A stretch of 64,000 bases of DNA from Herbaspirillum autotrophicum (GCF_001189915.1 NZ_LFLS01000008.1:124001-188000), one strand, 5' to 3'; shown: positions 1-10,491, counted from the stretch's first letter. The notes: generated by a model from the sequence alone, not told the origin. Translations and numbers: made by a program.

Positions 1-1272
1 CTCAAGGCTGGCGGTACGCTCCTCGTTTCGGTTCTGACGCCTTTGCCTGCCTTTGCTTCGCAAATCCTGGCGGTACGTGTCTGGCCGTCTGATGACTATA
101 CCCGCGTCACGCTCGAAAACGACAGTGATCTCAAGGTCACCCATTTCGTGGTCAAGGACCCGGAACGGCTGGTGGTCGACATCGAAGGCATTGATCTCAA
201 CACCACGCTCAAGGATCTGGTGGCCAAGATTCAACCGAACGATCCCTACATCAAGCAAGTCCGGGTCGGGCAAAACCGTCCGAGCGTGGTGCGGCTGGTG
301 TTCGATCTCAAGGATGAAATCAAGCCGCAGGTGTTTACGCTGGCGCCGGTGGGCGAGTACAAATACCGTTTTGTGATTGACCTGTATCCGGCCAATCCGC
401 CGGATCCGATTGCCGCCCTGATCCAGAAAGGCGACTGGCCGCGCGATCAGCAAAGCGAAGTCAAACCGCCGCTGGCTGAAGCCAAGCCGGTGCCGGCACC
501 GGCACAGCAGCCGGAACCGCCGGTGGCCAAGGCCAATCCGAATGAACCCAAGCTGCAATTGACGCGCATGATCACGATTGCGCTCGATCCCGGCCATGGC
601 GGCGAAGATCCGGGCGCCATCGGCAGCCGCGGCAATCGCGAAAAGGATGTGGTGCTGTCGATTGCCAAGCGGCTCAAAAAGAAGATTGAAGAACAGCCGA
701 ACATGCGCGTGATGCTGACGCGTGACGCCGACTTTTTCGTGCCGCTCGGCATGCGCGTGCAAAAGGCGCGCAAGGTGCAGGCAGATCTGTTCATCTCGAT
801 TCATGCCGACGCTTTCGTGCAACCGACCGCGCGCGGCTCATCGGTATTCGCCTTGTCGGAAAAAGGCGCCAGCTCCACCGCAGCGCGCTGGCTGGCCAAC
901 AAGGAAAACTCGGCCGATCTGATCGGCGGCGTCAACATCAAGACCCATGACCGGCAACTGGCCAGCGTCTTGCTCGATTTGTCGACCACCGCCCAGATCA
1001 ACGACAGCCTGCGCATCGGCAAGGCCGTGCTCAATGAAATCGGCGGCATCAACAAGTTGCACAAGGGTGCAGTTGAACAAGCCGGCTTTGCCGTGCTGAA
1101 AGCGCCGGACATTCCCAGCATCCTGATCGAAACCGCGTTCATCTCGAATCCGGAAGAAGAAGCCAAGCTGACCGACAACGCTTATCAGGATGACATGGCC
1201 GATGCCATCATGACCGGCATCAAGAAGTATTTCTCCAAAAATCCGCCGCTCGCCAAGAACCGCATGACCTGA
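1..1272 (+). CDS. amiC: N-acetylmuramoyl-L-alanine amidase AmiC, 5' end missing
   Basis: A periplasmic zinc amidase that cuts the amide bond between N-acetylmuramic acid and the peptide stem, mainly at the septum. The frame is open from base 1, so the true start lies upstream of the window. The first residues (a hydrophobic run ending in PLPAFAS) look like the end of a signal peptide. An AMIN domain follows (about 100 residues from QILAVRVWP), then a Pro/Ala/Glu linker and the Amidase_3 catalytic domain. Zinc and catalytic motifs are visible: [11 protein letters not shown] (His), a Glu in REKDVV, SIHADAF (His) and [14 protein letters not shown] (Glu). In related genomes amiC sits just before mutL; here three genes lie between them. 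Identification is firm; only the N-terminus is missing. Confidence 0.95.
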   Translation, partial: LKAGGTLLVSVLTPLPAFASQILAVRVWPSDDYTRVTLENDSDLKVTHFVVKDPERLVVDIEGIDLNTTLKDLVAKIQPNDPYIKQVRVGQNRPSVVRLVFDLKDEIKPQVFTLAPVGEYKYRFVIDLYPANPPDPIAALIQKGDWPRDQQSEVKPPLAEAKPVPAPAQQPEPPVAKANPNEPKLQLTRMITIALDPGHGGEDPGAIGSRGNREKDVVLSIAKRLKKKIEEQPNMRVMLTRDADFFVPLGMRVQKARKVQADLFISIHADAFVQPTARGSSVFALSEKGASSTAARWLANKENSADLIGGVNIKTHDRQLASVLLDLSTTAQINDSLRIGKAVLNEIGGINKLHKGAVEQAGFAVLKAPDIPSILIETAFISNPEEEAKLTDNAYQDDMADAIMTGIKKYFSKNPPLAKNRMT

Positions 1273-1564
1273 AGCATGCCCTGAGTCGCCCCGCGCGACT
1301 CCGGAACTCCCCGGCATTATCAACAAGGAAACATTTCGGCGTCAGCGCAACGGCGATGCCGGTTTGTCTCCGTTGCCCTGCCCCTGCAACGCCGAAAGTT
1401 CTTCCGCCACCGCGCAAATGGTGCACTATCGATACTGCTGCACGCCGCTGCATAGTCCGTTTCGTCCGCCCGGAGAAATGCGCTTCATCAAAAATACTCT
1501 CCGCAAAATACACACCGGCCAGACGCAAATTGTTCGCTTCCATTTAACCGCAAGGGGGAATCAA
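1273..1564. other. intergenic region between amiC and the chemoreceptor
   Basis: These 292 bases hold no convincing gene. A short hairpin (GAGTCGC / GCGACTC) lies at about 1284-1302, shortly after the amiC stop, without a T-run. It may slow polymerase but is not a clear terminator. The reading frame of the following gene stays open upstream to about 1364, but that extension has no membrane or chemoreceptor character. I found no clear sigma-28 promoter by eye. Confidence 0.4.
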
Positions 1565-3193
1565 GTGAAAATTTCCAATATCAGCATCAGTTTGCGTCTC
1601 TGGCTCGGCTTCGGTTTGCTGATGCTGTTGCTGGTCTCCATGGCAACACTTGGCATCAACCGGCTGGCCAGCCTCGAGCACCAGATGGAAGATGTCATCA
1701 AGGACAAATATCCCAAAACCGTGGTGGCCGGCGACCTCATCGATCAGCTCAATCTGGTGGCGCGCTCGGTACGCAATATCCTGTTGCTGAAAGACCCGCG
1801 ACAAATCAAGAGTGAAGCCGATCGCATCACCGGTGCCGAACTAGCCACTCGGGAAGGTTTGCAGACCCTCGACAAGACACTGACGGATGACACCAGCCGC
1901 AGCATGCTGGCAGCGGTGCTGACGGCGCAAAAAAACTATCTGGTAAAACGCGATCAGGTGCTCGCGATGATGGCCGAGGGCGCCAAGGAGCAAGCCATCG
2001 ATGCCCTGATCAGCGATGTGCGTCCGGTCCAGAGCGTGTATATGGCGAGCGTTGAAAAGCTGATCAAACACCAGCATCAGTTGATGGAACAGGCCGGCGC
2101 CAGCGTCACTGCCAGTTATCTCGAAGCGCGCAACCTGATGTTGTTTCTGAGCGTCAGCGGCCTGCTGCTGGCCGGTCTGATTGCGTATTTCGTCACCCGC
2201 AGCATTACCACCCCGCTCAATCGCGCGGTCAAGGTAGCGAAAACCGTGGCGGCCGGCGATCTGACGTCGCAGATTCACAGCACCGGCACCGACGAAACCG
2301 GACAGTTGATGCAAGCGCTCAAAGAAATGAATGACAACCTGCGCAGCATCGTCGGCCGCGTGCGACTGGGTACCGATACCATCGCCACCGCCACCGGCGA
2401 GATTGCCAGCGGCAACATGGATTTGTCGTCGCGCACCGAACAACAGGCAGGGTCGCTCGAAGAAACCGCCTCCGCCATGGAGGAGTTGACCGCCACCGTC
2501 AAACAAAATGCCGACAATGCGCGCCAGGCCAACCAGTTGGCCAGCACCGCTTCCAAGGTGGCATTGCAAGGCGGCGACGTGGTGGGCCAGGTAGTCGACA
2601 CCATGAGCGCCATCAATGCCTCGTCGAAAAAAATCGTGGATATCATCAGCGTGATCGATGGCATTGCCTTCCAGACCAATATTCTGGCACTCAATGCCGC
2701 AGTCGAGGCGGCCCGCGCCGGCGAGCAAGGCCGCGGCTTTGCCGTGGTGGCAGCAGAAGTTCGCAGCCTGGCGCAACGCAGTTCCTCCGCAGCCAAGGAA
2801 ATCAAGGCGCTGATCAACGACTCCGTGACCACGGTCGGCAATGGCAGCAAACTGGTGGAACAGGCTGGCGCGACCATGCATGAAGTGGTCAGCAGCGTGC
2901 GCCGGGTGACCGATATCGTGGCGGAAATCAGTTCTGCCAGTCAGGAACAAAGTACCGGAATCGAGGAAATCAACCGTGCCGTGACTCTGATGGATGAGGT
3001 GACCCAGCAAAATGCCGCGCTGGTGGAACAGGCGGCAGCAGCAGCCCAGTCATTGCAGAATCAGGCGGCCAATCTGACCGAGGTAGTGAGCGTTTTCAGG
3101 CTGGATGAAAATCAGGTGATGGCGCGACGTATCGTTGATATCACGCCGGCCGCGCGCAATATAGCCAACAGCGTCCCGCTGGTGCATCGCTGA
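1565..3193 (+). CDS. methyl-accepting chemotaxis protein
   Basis: Transmembrane chemoreceptor, 542 aa, expected to signal through CheW/CheA. The GTG start at 1565 is preceded by a purine-rich AAGGGGGAA ribosome site and puts a short basic N-terminus before TM1 (about residues 10-30). A four-helix-bundle type periplasmic sensor domain runs to TM2 (about 190-210). HAMP follows (about 212-265), then the long cytoplasmic coiled coil with the conserved hairpin tip [16 protein letters not shown]. The C-terminus ends SVPLVHR, without an NWETF-like CheR tether, unlike the second receptor in this window. The ligand cannot be read from sequence. The two receptors are close paralogues in their signalling halves. 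Confidence 0.93.
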   Translation: MKISNISISLRLWLGFGLLMLLLVSMATLGINRLASLEHQMEDVIKDKYPKTVVAGDLIDQLNLVARSVRNILLLKDPRQIKSEADRITGAELATREGLQTLDKTLTDDTSRSMLAAVLTAQKNYLVKRDQVLAMMAEGAKEQAIDALISDVRPVQSVYMASVEKLIKHQHQLMEQAGASVTASYLEARNLMLFLSVSGLLLAGLIAYFVTRSITTPLNRAVKVAKTVAAGDLTSQIHSTGTDETGQLMQALKEMNDNLRSIVGRVRLGTDTIATATGEIASGNMDLSSRTEQQAGSLEETASAMEELTATVKQNADNARQANQLASTASKVALQGGDVVGQVVDTMSAINASSKKIVDIISVIDGIAFQTNILALNAAVEAARAGEQGRGFAVVAAEVRSLAQRSSSAAKEIKALINDSVTTVGNGSKLVEQAGATMHEVVSSVRRVTDIVAEISSASQEQSTGIEEINRAVTLMDEVTQQNAALVEQAAAAAQSLQNQAANLTEVVSVFRLDENQVMARRIVDITPAARNIANSVPLVHR

Positions 3194-3245
3194 CCGCACG
3201 GCGGCGCAGCGCCGGCGTGACCGGCAACCGCGCCGCTTGCCGCCA

Positions 3246-3914
3246 TCAGGCGTCGGGTGCCTTGTTGCGGCGACCGCTGGTCATTTTGCGATAGAACTGC
3301 CAGCCGGCCCCCAGCACTATCGGCAGGATGGCGGCGGCGATGCCGATCAGCACAAAGGTATTGAGGTGATCGCGTACCAGCGGCATATTGCCGAACAGAT
3401 AACCGGTCGCCAGCAAACTGACCACCCACAGAATCGCGCCGATGATATTGAAGAACTGGAATTTGACGAAGGTCATCTCGGAGACGCCCGCGATAAACGG
3501 CGCAAAGGTCCGCACGATGGGCGTGAAACGCGCCAGGATGATGGTTTTGCCGCCGTGCTTTTCGTAAAAACTGTGGGTTTTGCGCAAGGCTTCCGGATTA
3601 AGCCATTTATAGTTATGCGTAAATACCCGGTGCCCCACTGCACTGCCGATCCAGTAATTCAGGGTATTGCCGGTAATCGCGGCAACAATCAGCAAGCCTG
3701 ACAGCACCCAGATATTCATCGCGCCCGTGGCGCAAAACGTGCCGGCGATGAACAATAGTGAATCCCCCGGCAGGAACGGCAGCACTACCAGCCCGGTTTC
3801 GCAAAAGATAATCAAAAAAAGCACCATATAGATCATGGTGCCGTATTGCTCAATCAAGATGCCAAGGGATTTGTCGACGTGCAATATCACGTCCAGTAAC
3901 TGCATGTAATCCAT
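3246..3914 (-). CDS. DedA/VTT-family inner membrane protein
   Basis: A 222-aa polytopic membrane protein of the DedA (VTT, SNARE-associated) superfamily. It shows the family signature: re-entrant segment FLPGDSLLFIAGTF, the NYWIGSAVG helix, then ARFTPIVRTFAPFIAG with the functional arginines. Members act in membrane homeostasis, and some are undecaprenyl-phosphate or phospholipid flippases. Which lipid this copy moves is not known. The C-terminus is basic (KMTSGRRNKAPDA), as expected for a cytoplasmic tail. The gene is convergent with the chemoreceptor upstream and appears monocistronic. The ATG at 3914 gives a normal family length. Confidence 0.93.
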   Translation of the reverse strand: MDYMQLLDVILHVDKSLGILIEQYGTMIYMVLFLIIFCETGLVVLPFLPGDSLLFIAGTFCATGAMNIWVLSGLLIVAAITGNTLNYWIGSAVGHRVFTHNYKWLNPEALRKTHSFYEKHGGKTIILARFTPIVRTFAPFIAGVSEMTFVKFQFFNIIGAILWVVSLLATGYLFGNMPLVRDHLNTFVLIGIAAAILPIVLGAGWQFYRKMTSGRRNKAPDA

Positions 3915-4382
3915 ACACTCATTTCATCGATAGCCGGAAGCGCAGGAGCGCTGAGGTCGCGCCGCTTGGGTCGCGCCGAAATCATACACTACTCGGATGC
4001 TGCCTCCCTCACCTGCGGGGTCAAGTTAAGAATTGTCAGGAAATTTATTTGCAGCAACACTCAAGAACGACATTCCTGCCTCCGTTAACAAGCAAGTTGC
4101 AATCCATATTTGCAGGCGATTGCAACAGCCTCAGATAACGATTGCATCAAATGAAAAACCTTATAGAATTGAAAACTGTTTCCCACAGGCACTTTTATCG
4201 TCCCGGCACAGATGACGACATCCGCGCAACGAATATCCAACGGCTTGCGAAAGCGCGCTAGGATAGGAGCGGGGGCTCATTTCACAAGCATCCGCGCAGG
4301 CGCTGTTTGTGCAATGTGCTCTGACAGGTATGGGGATGAACACGCGCTATTGCAAGCCGGCGCAAGACAAGAAAGATAGCCC
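3915..4382. other. long AT-richer intergenic region upstream of the GGDEF/EAL gene
   Basis: These 468 bases separate the divergent DedA and c-di-GMP genes. Base composition is visibly AT-richer than the flanking genes between about 4020 and 4200. Short open frames here have no ribosome site and no recognisable protein, so I call none of them. A candidate sigma-70 promoter for the rightward gene is listed separately. No riboswitch or repeat was recognised. Confidence 0.4.
4142..4169 (+). promoter_or_regulatory. candidate sigma-70 promoter for the PAS-GGDEF-EAL gene
   Basis: TTGCAT at 4142-4147 and TAGAAT at 4164-4169 are separated by 16 bp and lie in an AT-rich stretch. The implied leader of about 205 nt before the ATG at 4383 is long. 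The call rests on hexamer similarity alone. Confidence 0.3.
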
Positions 4383-7349
4383 ATGACAAACGGCAAAGGT
4401 TCTCATGAAGAGCTGGCACACTGCCGCGCTTCCCTGGCTGAAAAAGACGCGCTGCTGACGGCGTTTTCGCGCTCCATGGCAATCATCGAAATAACGCCGG
4501 AAGGCATCATTCTCGAAGCCAACGACAACTTCCTGACCCTGATGGCGTACCAGCGGCACGATATCGTCGGCCGTCATCACCAGGTGTTATGCAATCCCGA
4601 ATACGTGGCATCCCCCGACTACGCCGAATTCTGGCGCCGGCTGCGGCAGGGCGACACCGTTGCCGGCACCCTGCAGCGCCAGCGCAGCGACGGCTCCACA
4701 CTGTGGCTCAACGCCACTTGCAATCCGGTCTTTGACAGCAACGGGCAATTGCAGAAGATCGTCTCGCTGGCATCCGACATCACTGCCCATATCGACGACT
4801 CACAGGAAAAGCACAGCATTCTGCTGGCCCTCAATCGCTCCCTCGGCGTGATCGAATTCTCTGCCGACGGTGTCGTCGTCAGCGCCAACGGCAACTATCT
4901 CAAGACCATGGGCTATCTGCCGGAAGAACTGATCGGCCAGCATCATCGTCTGGTGTGCGAACCGGATTACATCGACAGCCGCGAATATCAGGACTTCTGG
5001 CGCGACGTCCGGCAAGGCCGCTTCTTTTCCGGCCGCTTCAAGCGCATCGCGCGCGATGGCCGTCCGATCTGGTGGGAAGCTACCTACACCCCGGTATTCG
5101 ATGCCGAAGGCCGCGCCATCAAGGTCATCAGCATCGGCACCGATGTTTCCTACCGGGTCACGCGCGAACAACGTGACCGCGACTACCAGCATCTGCTGTC
5201 ACTCGGCATCAATGAAACCGACAATGCCGTGCTCATTACCAATGCCGACCACCGCATCGTGTTTCACAACACCGGCTTTTCCCGCATGCTCGGCTTTACC
5301 GCTGACGAAGTGATCGGCAAAAAGCCGCGTGACCTGTTCCAGGGACAGCCGCCAATCCTCAAGATGATCGAAGATTGCTACCACGCGATTGCCCTCGGCC
5401 GCAGCTATCACGGCGAAGAGCTGGTGCATGACAAGCACGGCCATCCGATGTGGATTTCGATCATGGTCAACCCCATCCTCGATGCCGCCGGGCAGTTGAT
5501 CAACGCCGTCAGCGTGTTCACCGACATCACCAACACCAAGATGCATGAAGTACTGCAATACAAGGTACTCAACGCCATGGTGCATGAAGCATCGCTGGCC
5601 GAAGTAATGGAACTGATCTGCACCGAAGTCGAACACATCGCGCCGGAAGTGGTGGCGTCGATCCTGCGCATCGACAATGAAGGCTGCCTGCGGCCGCTGG
5701 CCGCGCCGCGTTTGCCGGAAGCCTATGCGCGCACACTGGACGGCGTCGCCATCGGCGATTGTGTCGGCTCGTGCGGCACCTCGGCCTTTCGCGGCGAGGC
5801 AGTCGAGGTCACCGATATTGCCAACGACCCATTATGGGAAGGCTATCGCGATCTGGTGTTGCCGCTGGGCTTGCAGGCATGCTGGTCAAGTCCGGTCAAA
5901 TCGCCGGATGGCCGCGTCATCGGCACCTTCGCTTTCTATTACAGGGAAAAGCGCGGCCCCAATGCCTTCCATCACAGCCTGGTCGATGTCGGCGTACACC
6001 TCTGCGCACTGGCGCTGGAACGTGAAGAATCGCGCTCGCGCATTCATCAACTGGCGTTTTATGATGCCCTGACCGGCTTGCCCAATCGCAGCCTGTTGCT
6101 GGTCAAGGCCAATCAGGCCATCGCTGCTGCGGCCCGCAGCAGAACCCCGCTGGCGGTGCTGTTTGTCGATCTCGACCGCTTCAAGCAAATCAATGACTCA
6201 CTCGGACATCAGGCTGGCGATGAATTGCTGCGCATCATCGCTACCCGCTTGCAGGCAGAAGCCCGCAAGTCCGATATCGTCGGCCGTCTGTCCGGCGACG
6301 AATTCGTGATCGTGCTGTCGCAATGTGACTTGCATTGGGTCACCGAAGTGGTCAAGCGGCTGCAGGATCAGCTGGCGCAGCCTTGTCATATCGCCGGCGT
6401 GGCACTGACGCCCTCGGCCAGCATCGGCATCGCGCTGTTTCCGGACAATGGCGACAGTATCGAAATCCTGCTGCATCGGGCCGACATGGCGATGTATCAG
6501 GCCAAGGAAAAAAATCGCGGCCGCTTCAGCTTCTTCAGCGATGAAATGAATATCCAGGCACAAGAACGCCTGGCGCTGGAAGGCGCGTTGCGCGATGCCT
6601 TGCGCGGCGGCGACTTTGAATTGCACTATCAGCCGCAAATCCATATTCGCGACGGCTGCATCCATGGCGTCGAAGCACTGGCGCGCTGGAGCCATCCGCA
6701 ACTGGGACAGGTATCGCCGGCCCGCTTCATCCCGATTGCCGAAGAATGCGGCCTGATCGGCGAACTCGGCAAATGGGCACTGGAAGAAGCCTGCTATCAG
6801 TTGAGCGAATGGCGCGCGCACAACATTGATATTCCCTGTATTTCGGTCAATCTGTCGTCCACCAACTTCCATGATCTGGGCTTGCCGCAATTCATTTCCT
6901 CGCTGCTGGAGCGCTACCATTTGTCGCCACAGGATCTGACCCTGGAAATCACCGAAACCGTGATGATGGATACCAACCCCAGCACCACCCGTACCATCCA
7001 CGAAGTGCGGGCACAAGGCATCCGGCTGGCCATGGATGACTTCGGCACCGGCTATTCCAGTCTCGGTTATCTGCGCAATCTGCCGGTCAGCGAACTGAAA
7101 CTCGACAAGAGTTTCGTGCGCGACATGGCCAGCGACGATACGGTACGGGCGCTGGCGCATGCCGTGATCCGCATCGGCGAAAGCCTGAGCCTGACGGTCG
7201 TGGCCGAAGGGGTGGAAGAGCGTTTGCAGTATCGGCTGCTCGAAGGCCAGGGTTGCGATGTGGCGCAAGGCTACTATTTTTCACGACCGCTGCCAGCCAA
7301 TGCGCTGGAAGACTGGGTCAAGAATTTCCACATCGACAATTACCGTTGA
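4383..7349 (+). CDS. multi-sensor c-di-GMP protein (PAS-PAS-PAS-GAF-GGDEF-EAL)
   Basis: A 988-aa cytoplasmic protein that makes and/or breaks the second messenger c-di-GMP. No membrane segment is seen. Three PAS domains occupy about residues 20-135, 140-265 and 275-390, followed by a GAF domain (about 400-550). The GGDEF domain (about 560-720) carries SGDEF in place of GGDEF, a variant that can still be active. The EAL domain (about 735-985) keeps GVEALARW, the Asn of SVNLSSTNF, LEITET, MDDFGTGYSSL, a following Lys and VVAEGVEE, so phosphodiesterase activity is likely. The GAF segment has CVGSCGTSAF, typical of redox or small-ligand GAF modules. The gene stands alone, with mutL 65 bp downstream. 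Confidence 0.93.
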   Translation: MTNGKGSHEELAHCRASLAEKDALLTAFSRSMAIIEITPEGIILEANDNFLTLMAYQRHDIVGRHHQVLCNPEYVASPDYAEFWRRLRQGDTVAGTLQRQRSDGSTLWLNATCNPVFDSNGQLQKIVSLASDITAHIDDSQEKHSILLALNRSLGVIEFSADGVVVSANGNYLKTMGYLPEELIGQHHRLVCEPDYIDSREYQDFWRDVRQGRFFSGRFKRIARDGRPIWWEATYTPVFDAEGRAIKVISIGTDVSYRVTREQRDRDYQHLLSLGINETDNAVLITNADHRIVFHNTGFSRMLGFTADEVIGKKPRDLFQGQPPILKMIEDCYHAIALGRSYHGEELVHDKHGHPMWISIMVNPILDAAGQLINAVSVFTDITNTKMHEVLQYKVLNAMVHEASLAEVMELICTEVEHIAPEVVASILRIDNEGCLRPLAAPRLPEAYARTLDGVAIGDCVGSCGTSAFRGEAVEVTDIANDPLWEGYRDLVLPLGLQACWSSPVKSPDGRVIGTFAFYYREKRGPNAFHHSLVDVGVHLCALALEREESRSRIHQLAFYDALTGLPNRSLLLVKANQAIAAAARSRTPLAVLFVDLDRFKQINDSLGHQAGDELLRIIATRLQAEARKSDIVGRLSGDEFVIVLSQCDLHWVTEVVKRLQDQLAQPCHIAGVALTPSASIGIALFPDNGDSIEILLHRADMAMYQAKEKNRGRFSFFSDEMNIQAQERLALEGALRDALRGGDFELHYQPQIHIRDGCIHGVEALARWSHPQLGQVSPARFIPIAEECGLIGELGKWALEEACYQLSEWRAHNIDIPCISVNLSSTNFHDLGLPQFISSLLERYHLSPQDLTLEITETVMMDTNPSTTRTIHEVRAQGIRLAMDDFGTGYSSLGYLRNLPVSELKLDKSFVRDMASDDTVRALAHAVIRIGESLSLTVVAEGVEERLQYRLLEGQGCDVAQGYYFSRPLPANALEDWVKNFHIDNYR

Positions 7350-7402
7350 TCAATCCGGCGCGGCCAGTCAAGCCGCAGCGGGGACTGGCCCCGGCATGGC
7401 GT

Positions 7403-7408
7403 TATAAT
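7403..7408 (+). promoter_or_regulatory. perfect -10 hexamer just before mutL
   Basis: A perfect TATAAT ends 6 bp before the mutL ATG. If used, transcription would begin at or within a base or two of the start codon, giving a leaderless mRNA. No good -35 box is seen at 16-18 bp, so this may be chance. Confidence 0.25.
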
Positions 7409-7414
7409 CGCAGC

Positions 7415-9298
7415 ATGAATGCACCACTGCGCCCCCTCCGCCCGATCCAGGCCCTGCCCGATCAATTGATTTCCCAGATCGCCGCCGGCGAAGTGATCGA
7501 ACGCCCGTCCGCCGTCGTCAAGGAATTATTGGAAAACGCACTGGATGCCGGTGCCACCCAGATTACCGTGCGCCTCGAACAAGGCGGCATCAAACGCATT
7601 GCGATTACCGACAACGGCCGCGGCATTGCGCCGGAACAAATGCCGCTGGCGCTGGCCCGGCATGCGACCTCCAAGATTGCCTCGCTGACCGACCTCGAAA
7701 ATGTCTCGACGCTGGGGTTTCGCGGTGAAGCGCTGGCCTCGATTGCGTCGGTGGCGCAACTGACGCTGACCACGCGCACCGCCGATGGCGCCCATGCCTG
7801 GGAAATCAGCGGGTCACAAGACGGCAATGTGGTGCCGGCCTCCGGAGCGCCGGGCACCACGATTGACGTGCAGGACTTGTATTTCAATACGCCGGCGCGC
7901 CGCAAATTTCTCAAGACCGATCAAACCGAATACGGCCATTGCGCTGAAGTGGTGCGCCGTATTGCGCTGGCCCGGCCGGACGTGACCTTTTCGCTGACCC
8001 ACAACGGCAAGACCGTGGATCACTGGCAAATCGGCGAATTCGCCAAACGCAGCGCGCATGTGCTCGGTGAAGAATTCGCCAACGCCCGCCTGCCGCTCGA
8101 TGAAGCCGCCGGACCGCTGCGCCTGCACGGTTTTGTCGGTTTGCCGACCGCCTCCAAGGCGCGCGCCGATGCGCAGTATTTTTATGTCAACGGCCGCTTC
8201 GTGCGCGACAAGTTGCTCACGCACGCGGTACGCGCCGCTTATCAGGATGTATTGCACGGCGACCGCTATCCGTCGTATGCCTTGTCACTCGATCTCGATC
8301 CGGCGCTGGTCGACGTCAATGTGCATCCCTCCAAAATCGAAGTGCGTTTCCGCGACAGCCGCAGCGTGCATCAATTCGTCTTCCACGCCGTCAGCCGCGC
8401 GCTGGCGCAGACCTCGGCCACTTCGTTCGGCGCCACGCCGGCACCGCTGCCGGCCGGCAATGGTCCGTTGCCATGGATGCGCGAACAGCAGCAAGCCAGT
8501 TTCGGCAGCCAGTTGTCGCCCGGCACGCAACCGTACCCGATGCCAAGGCCGTATCCCAACAATGATGGCGGCGTTACCCAAAACACGGCCAGCTACGGCG
8601 CCCTGTTCAATGATGGAGAACGCGCCGCACAACCCGCCGGCAGCATGCCCTCGGGCAGCAACCTGCCGCCCGCCTTTGCCAACGGCGGTTCGGCACAGCC
8701 CTTGCCAGTTGACGAATTCCCGCTCGGCTTTGCACTGGCGCAATTGCATGGCATTTATGTGCTGGCGCAAAACAGCAAGGGCCTGATCGTGGTCGACATG
8801 CATGCAGCGCATGAACGCATCTTGTACGAACAGCTCAAGACCGCGCTCGACGGCAATGAAATGTATGTGCAGCCATTGCTGATCCCGGTCACGTTCTACG
8901 CCGATGCGGTGGAAGTCGGTACCGTCGAAGAACATCAGGACACGCTCAGTTCGCTTGGCTTCGATATCGCCGTCATGTCGCCCACCACGCTGGCGGTGCG
9001 TGCGGTGCCGGCGCTGCTCAAGAACGCCGACGCCCAGACGCTGGCGCGCGATGTGTTGCGCGACGTGCGTGAATTCGGCGGCTCGCGGGTCTTGCTGGAA
9101 CGCCGCAATGAATTGCTCGGCACGCTGGCCTGCCATACCGCCGTGCGCGCCAACCGCAGCCTGAGCATTCCGGAAATGAATGCGCTGTTGCGCCAGATGG
9201 AAGGCACCGACCGCGCCGATCAATGCAACCACGGCCGCCCGACCTGGAGCCAACTGGCCTTGTCCGATCTGGACAAACTGTTCCTGCGCGGTCAATAA
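7415..9298 (+). CDS. mutL: DNA mismatch repair protein MutL
   Basis: A 627-aa GHKL ATPase that links MutS mismatch recognition to strand incision. The N-terminal ATPase shows the Asn/Glu motif of [12 protein letters not shown], then DNGRGI and [10 protein letters not shown] transducer domain ends with [14 protein letters not shown] long Pro/Gly/Gln-rich linker (about 345-440) leads to the C-terminal dimerisation domain ([25 protein letters not shown]). The tail CNHGRPTW lies in the usual position. An earlier in-frame start exists but would read through the preceding gene's end; the ATG at 7415 gives the family's usual MNAPLRP-type beginning. It is followed after 2 bp by miaA, so the two are probably co-transcribed. 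Confidence 0.98.
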   Translation: MNAPLRPLRPIQALPDQLISQIAAGEVIERPSAVVKELLENALDAGATQITVRLEQGGIKRIAITDNGRGIAPEQMPLALARHATSKIASLTDLENVSTLGFRGEALASIASVAQLTLTTRTADGAHAWEISGSQDGNVVPASGAPGTTIDVQDLYFNTPARRKFLKTDQTEYGHCAEVVRRIALARPDVTFSLTHNGKTVDHWQIGEFAKRSAHVLGEEFANARLPLDEAAGPLRLHGFVGLPTASKARADAQYFYVNGRFVRDKLLTHAVRAAYQDVLHGDRYPSYALSLDLDPALVDVNVHPSKIEVRFRDSRSVHQFVFHAVSRALAQTSATSFGATPAPLPAGNGPLPWMREQQQASFGSQLSPGTQPYPMPRPYPNNDGGVTQNTASYGALFNDGERAAQPAGSMPSGSNLPPAFANGGSAQPLPVDEFPLGFALAQLHGIYVLAQNSKGLIVVDMHAAHERILYEQLKTALDGNEMYVQPLLIPVTFYADAVEVGTVEEHQDTLSSLGFDIAVMSPTTLAVRAVPALLKNADAQTLARDVLRDVREFGGSRVLLERRNELLGTLACHTAVRANRSLSIPEMNALLRQMEGTDRADQCNHGRPTWSQLALSDLDKLFLRGQ

Positions 9299-9300
9299 CC

Positions 9301-10269
9301 ATGAACACAGCAACATCCGCAGCACCGCTGGTCGTGGCCCTGATGGGTCCGACCGCCTCCGGCAAGACTGCCGCCGCACTGGAAATCGCCAGCCGCATTC
9401 CCAGCGAAATCATTTCGGTCGACTCGGCACTGGTCTATCGCGGCATGGATATCGGCACCGCCAAACCGAGCCCGGCTGAACTGGCCAGCGTACCGCATCA
9501 TCTGATCGATATCCTTGATCCGACCGAGTCCTATTCGGCCATGCAATTCCGCCAGGATGCACTGCGGCTGGCACAAGAGATTCGCGCCCGTGGCAAGCTG
9601 CCATTGCTGGTCGGCGGCACCATGCTGTATTTCAAAGTCTTGCAAGATGGACTCGATGCGCTGCCGCCGGCCGACCCGGCGCTGCGCGCCACGCTCGACG
9701 AAGAAGCCGCGCGCATCGGCGTACCGGGCCAGCATGCCCGGCTGGCAACGCTCGATCCGGTCACCGCCGCCCGCCTCAAACCCAACGACAGCCAGCGCAT
9801 CCAGCGCGCACTCGAAATCATCGCCCTCACCGGCCAGCCAATGTCCTCGCTGCTGACCCAAAAGAGCGGTGCCGAGCTGCCATTCACACTGCTGCCGCTG
9901 GCGCTGGAACCATCCGAACGCAGCGTCTTGCACGAACGCATTGCGCGCCGCTTCGACCTCATGCTGGACGGCGACCGCCTGCTCAACGAAGTCCGCACCC
10001 TGCGCGCGCGCGGCGACCTGCACCTCGGCCTGCCCTCGATGCGCTGCGTCGGCTACCGCCAGGTCTGGGAATATCTCGACGGCCTGTACGATTTCGACGA
10101 ACTGCGCGAACGCGGCATCATTGCCACCCGGCAATTGGCAAAACGACAAATCACCTGGCTGCGCTCCATGCCGCAACGCCACGTAATCGACTGCAACGCC
10201 CCGGACGCCGTGCAACAGGTGCTGCAACACGTCAACACGGCGCTGGAACAGCAAAACGCCAGCGCATAA
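9301..10269 (+). CDS. miaA: tRNA dimethylallyltransferase MiaA
   Basis: A 322-aa enzyme that transfers a dimethylallyl group to N6 of A37 in tRNAs reading UNN codons, the substrate later methylthiolated by MiaB (encoded at 39.8 kb in this window). The P-loop GPTASGKT lies at the N-terminus, followed by [18 protein letters not shown] (catalytic Asp and substrate channel), VGGTMLYFK and the basic C-terminal tRNA-binding part ([14 protein letters not shown]). The ATG lies 2 bp after the mutL stop, the usual mutL-miaA arrangement. Length is typical. Confidence 0.98.
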   Translation: MNTATSAAPLVVALMGPTASGKTAAALEIASRIPSEIISVDSALVYRGMDIGTAKPSPAELASVPHHLIDILDPTESYSAMQFRQDALRLAQEIRARGKLPLLVGGTMLYFKVLQDGLDALPPADPALRATLDEEAARIGVPGQHARLATLDPVTAARLKPNDSQRIQRALEIIALTGQPMSSLLTQKSGAELPFTLLPLALEPSERSVLHERIARRFDLMLDGDRLLNEVRTLRARGDLHLGLPSMRCVGYRQVWEYLDGLYDFDELRERGIIATRQLAKRQITWLRSMPQRHVIDCNAPDAVQQVLQHVNTALEQQNASA

Positions 10270-10275
10270 TTTTTC

Positions 10276-10304
10276 TTGACAGCCTGCCAGCCGGACAGCA
10301 TAAT
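10276..10304 (+). promoter_or_regulatory. strong sigma-70 promoter of the CAT tRNA
   Basis: A perfect TTGACA at 10276-10281 and CATAAT at 10299-10304 are separated by exactly 17 bp. Transcription would start near 10311, about 9 bases before the mature tRNA. The promoter begins only a few bases after the miaA stop. It is the best promoter match in the window. Confidence 0.8.
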
Positions 10305-10319
10305 TGCGGGCTTGCTTTT

Positions 10320-10396
10320 GGTGATATAGCTCAGTTGGTTAGAGCACAGCACTCATAATGCTGGGGTCGGTGGTTCAAATCCACCTATCACCACCA
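10320..10396 (+). tRNA. tRNA with CAT anticodon (tRNA-Met, elongator, or tRNA-Ile2)
   Basis: A full cloverleaf of 77 nt with the CCA end encoded. The acceptor pair is GGTGATA / TATCACC, the D-arm is GCTC...GAGC, the anticodon stem CAGCA / TGCTG has loop CTCATAA, and the T-arm is GGTGG / CCACC. The anticodon is CAT. The first base pair is G-C, so it is not the initiator. Elongator Met and lysidine-modified Ile2 cannot be separated with certainty by eye; the acceptor stem and D-loop favour elongator Met. Confidence 0.93.
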
Positions 10397-10401
10397 AATA
10401 C

Positions 10402-10463
10402 ACATCAAAGAGCTTCTTTGATGTAGAAAAACCCGCTGCGGCCTTTGGCCTGGCGGGTTTTTT
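10402..10463 (+). terminator. hairpin plus rho-independent terminator after the tRNA
   Basis: Two structures follow the tRNA. The first is a perfect 9-bp hairpin (ACATCAAAG / CTTTGATGT, 10402-10424), a plausible 3'-processing signal. The second is AAAAACCCGC / GCGGGTTTTTT (10427-10463), whose apex can extend by GGCC / GGCC pairing and which ends in six T. This is a strong intrinsic terminator. Confidence 0.85.
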
Positions 10464-10491
10464 GTTGGCTGGCGATACTCCTGCACTGCAA

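Noticed and set aside
1364-1564. 67-residue upstream extension of the first chemoreceptor
   Set aside because: The extension is Pro/Cys-rich and lies before a good GTG with ribosome site that gives a normal chemoreceptor N-terminus.
1841-3010. 389-codon minus-strand open frame opposite the first chemoreceptor
   Set aside because: Antisense artefact of the chemoreceptor gene; composition (His, Gly, Gln) is not protein-like and no start signal is seen.
3237-3701. 154-codon plus-strand open frame opposite the DedA gene
   Set aside because: Shadow of DedA, whose motifs are clear on the minus strand.
6198-7268. 356-codon minus-strand open frame opposite the GGDEF/EAL domains
   Set aside because: Shadow of a strongly supported c-di-GMP gene; no recognisable motif.
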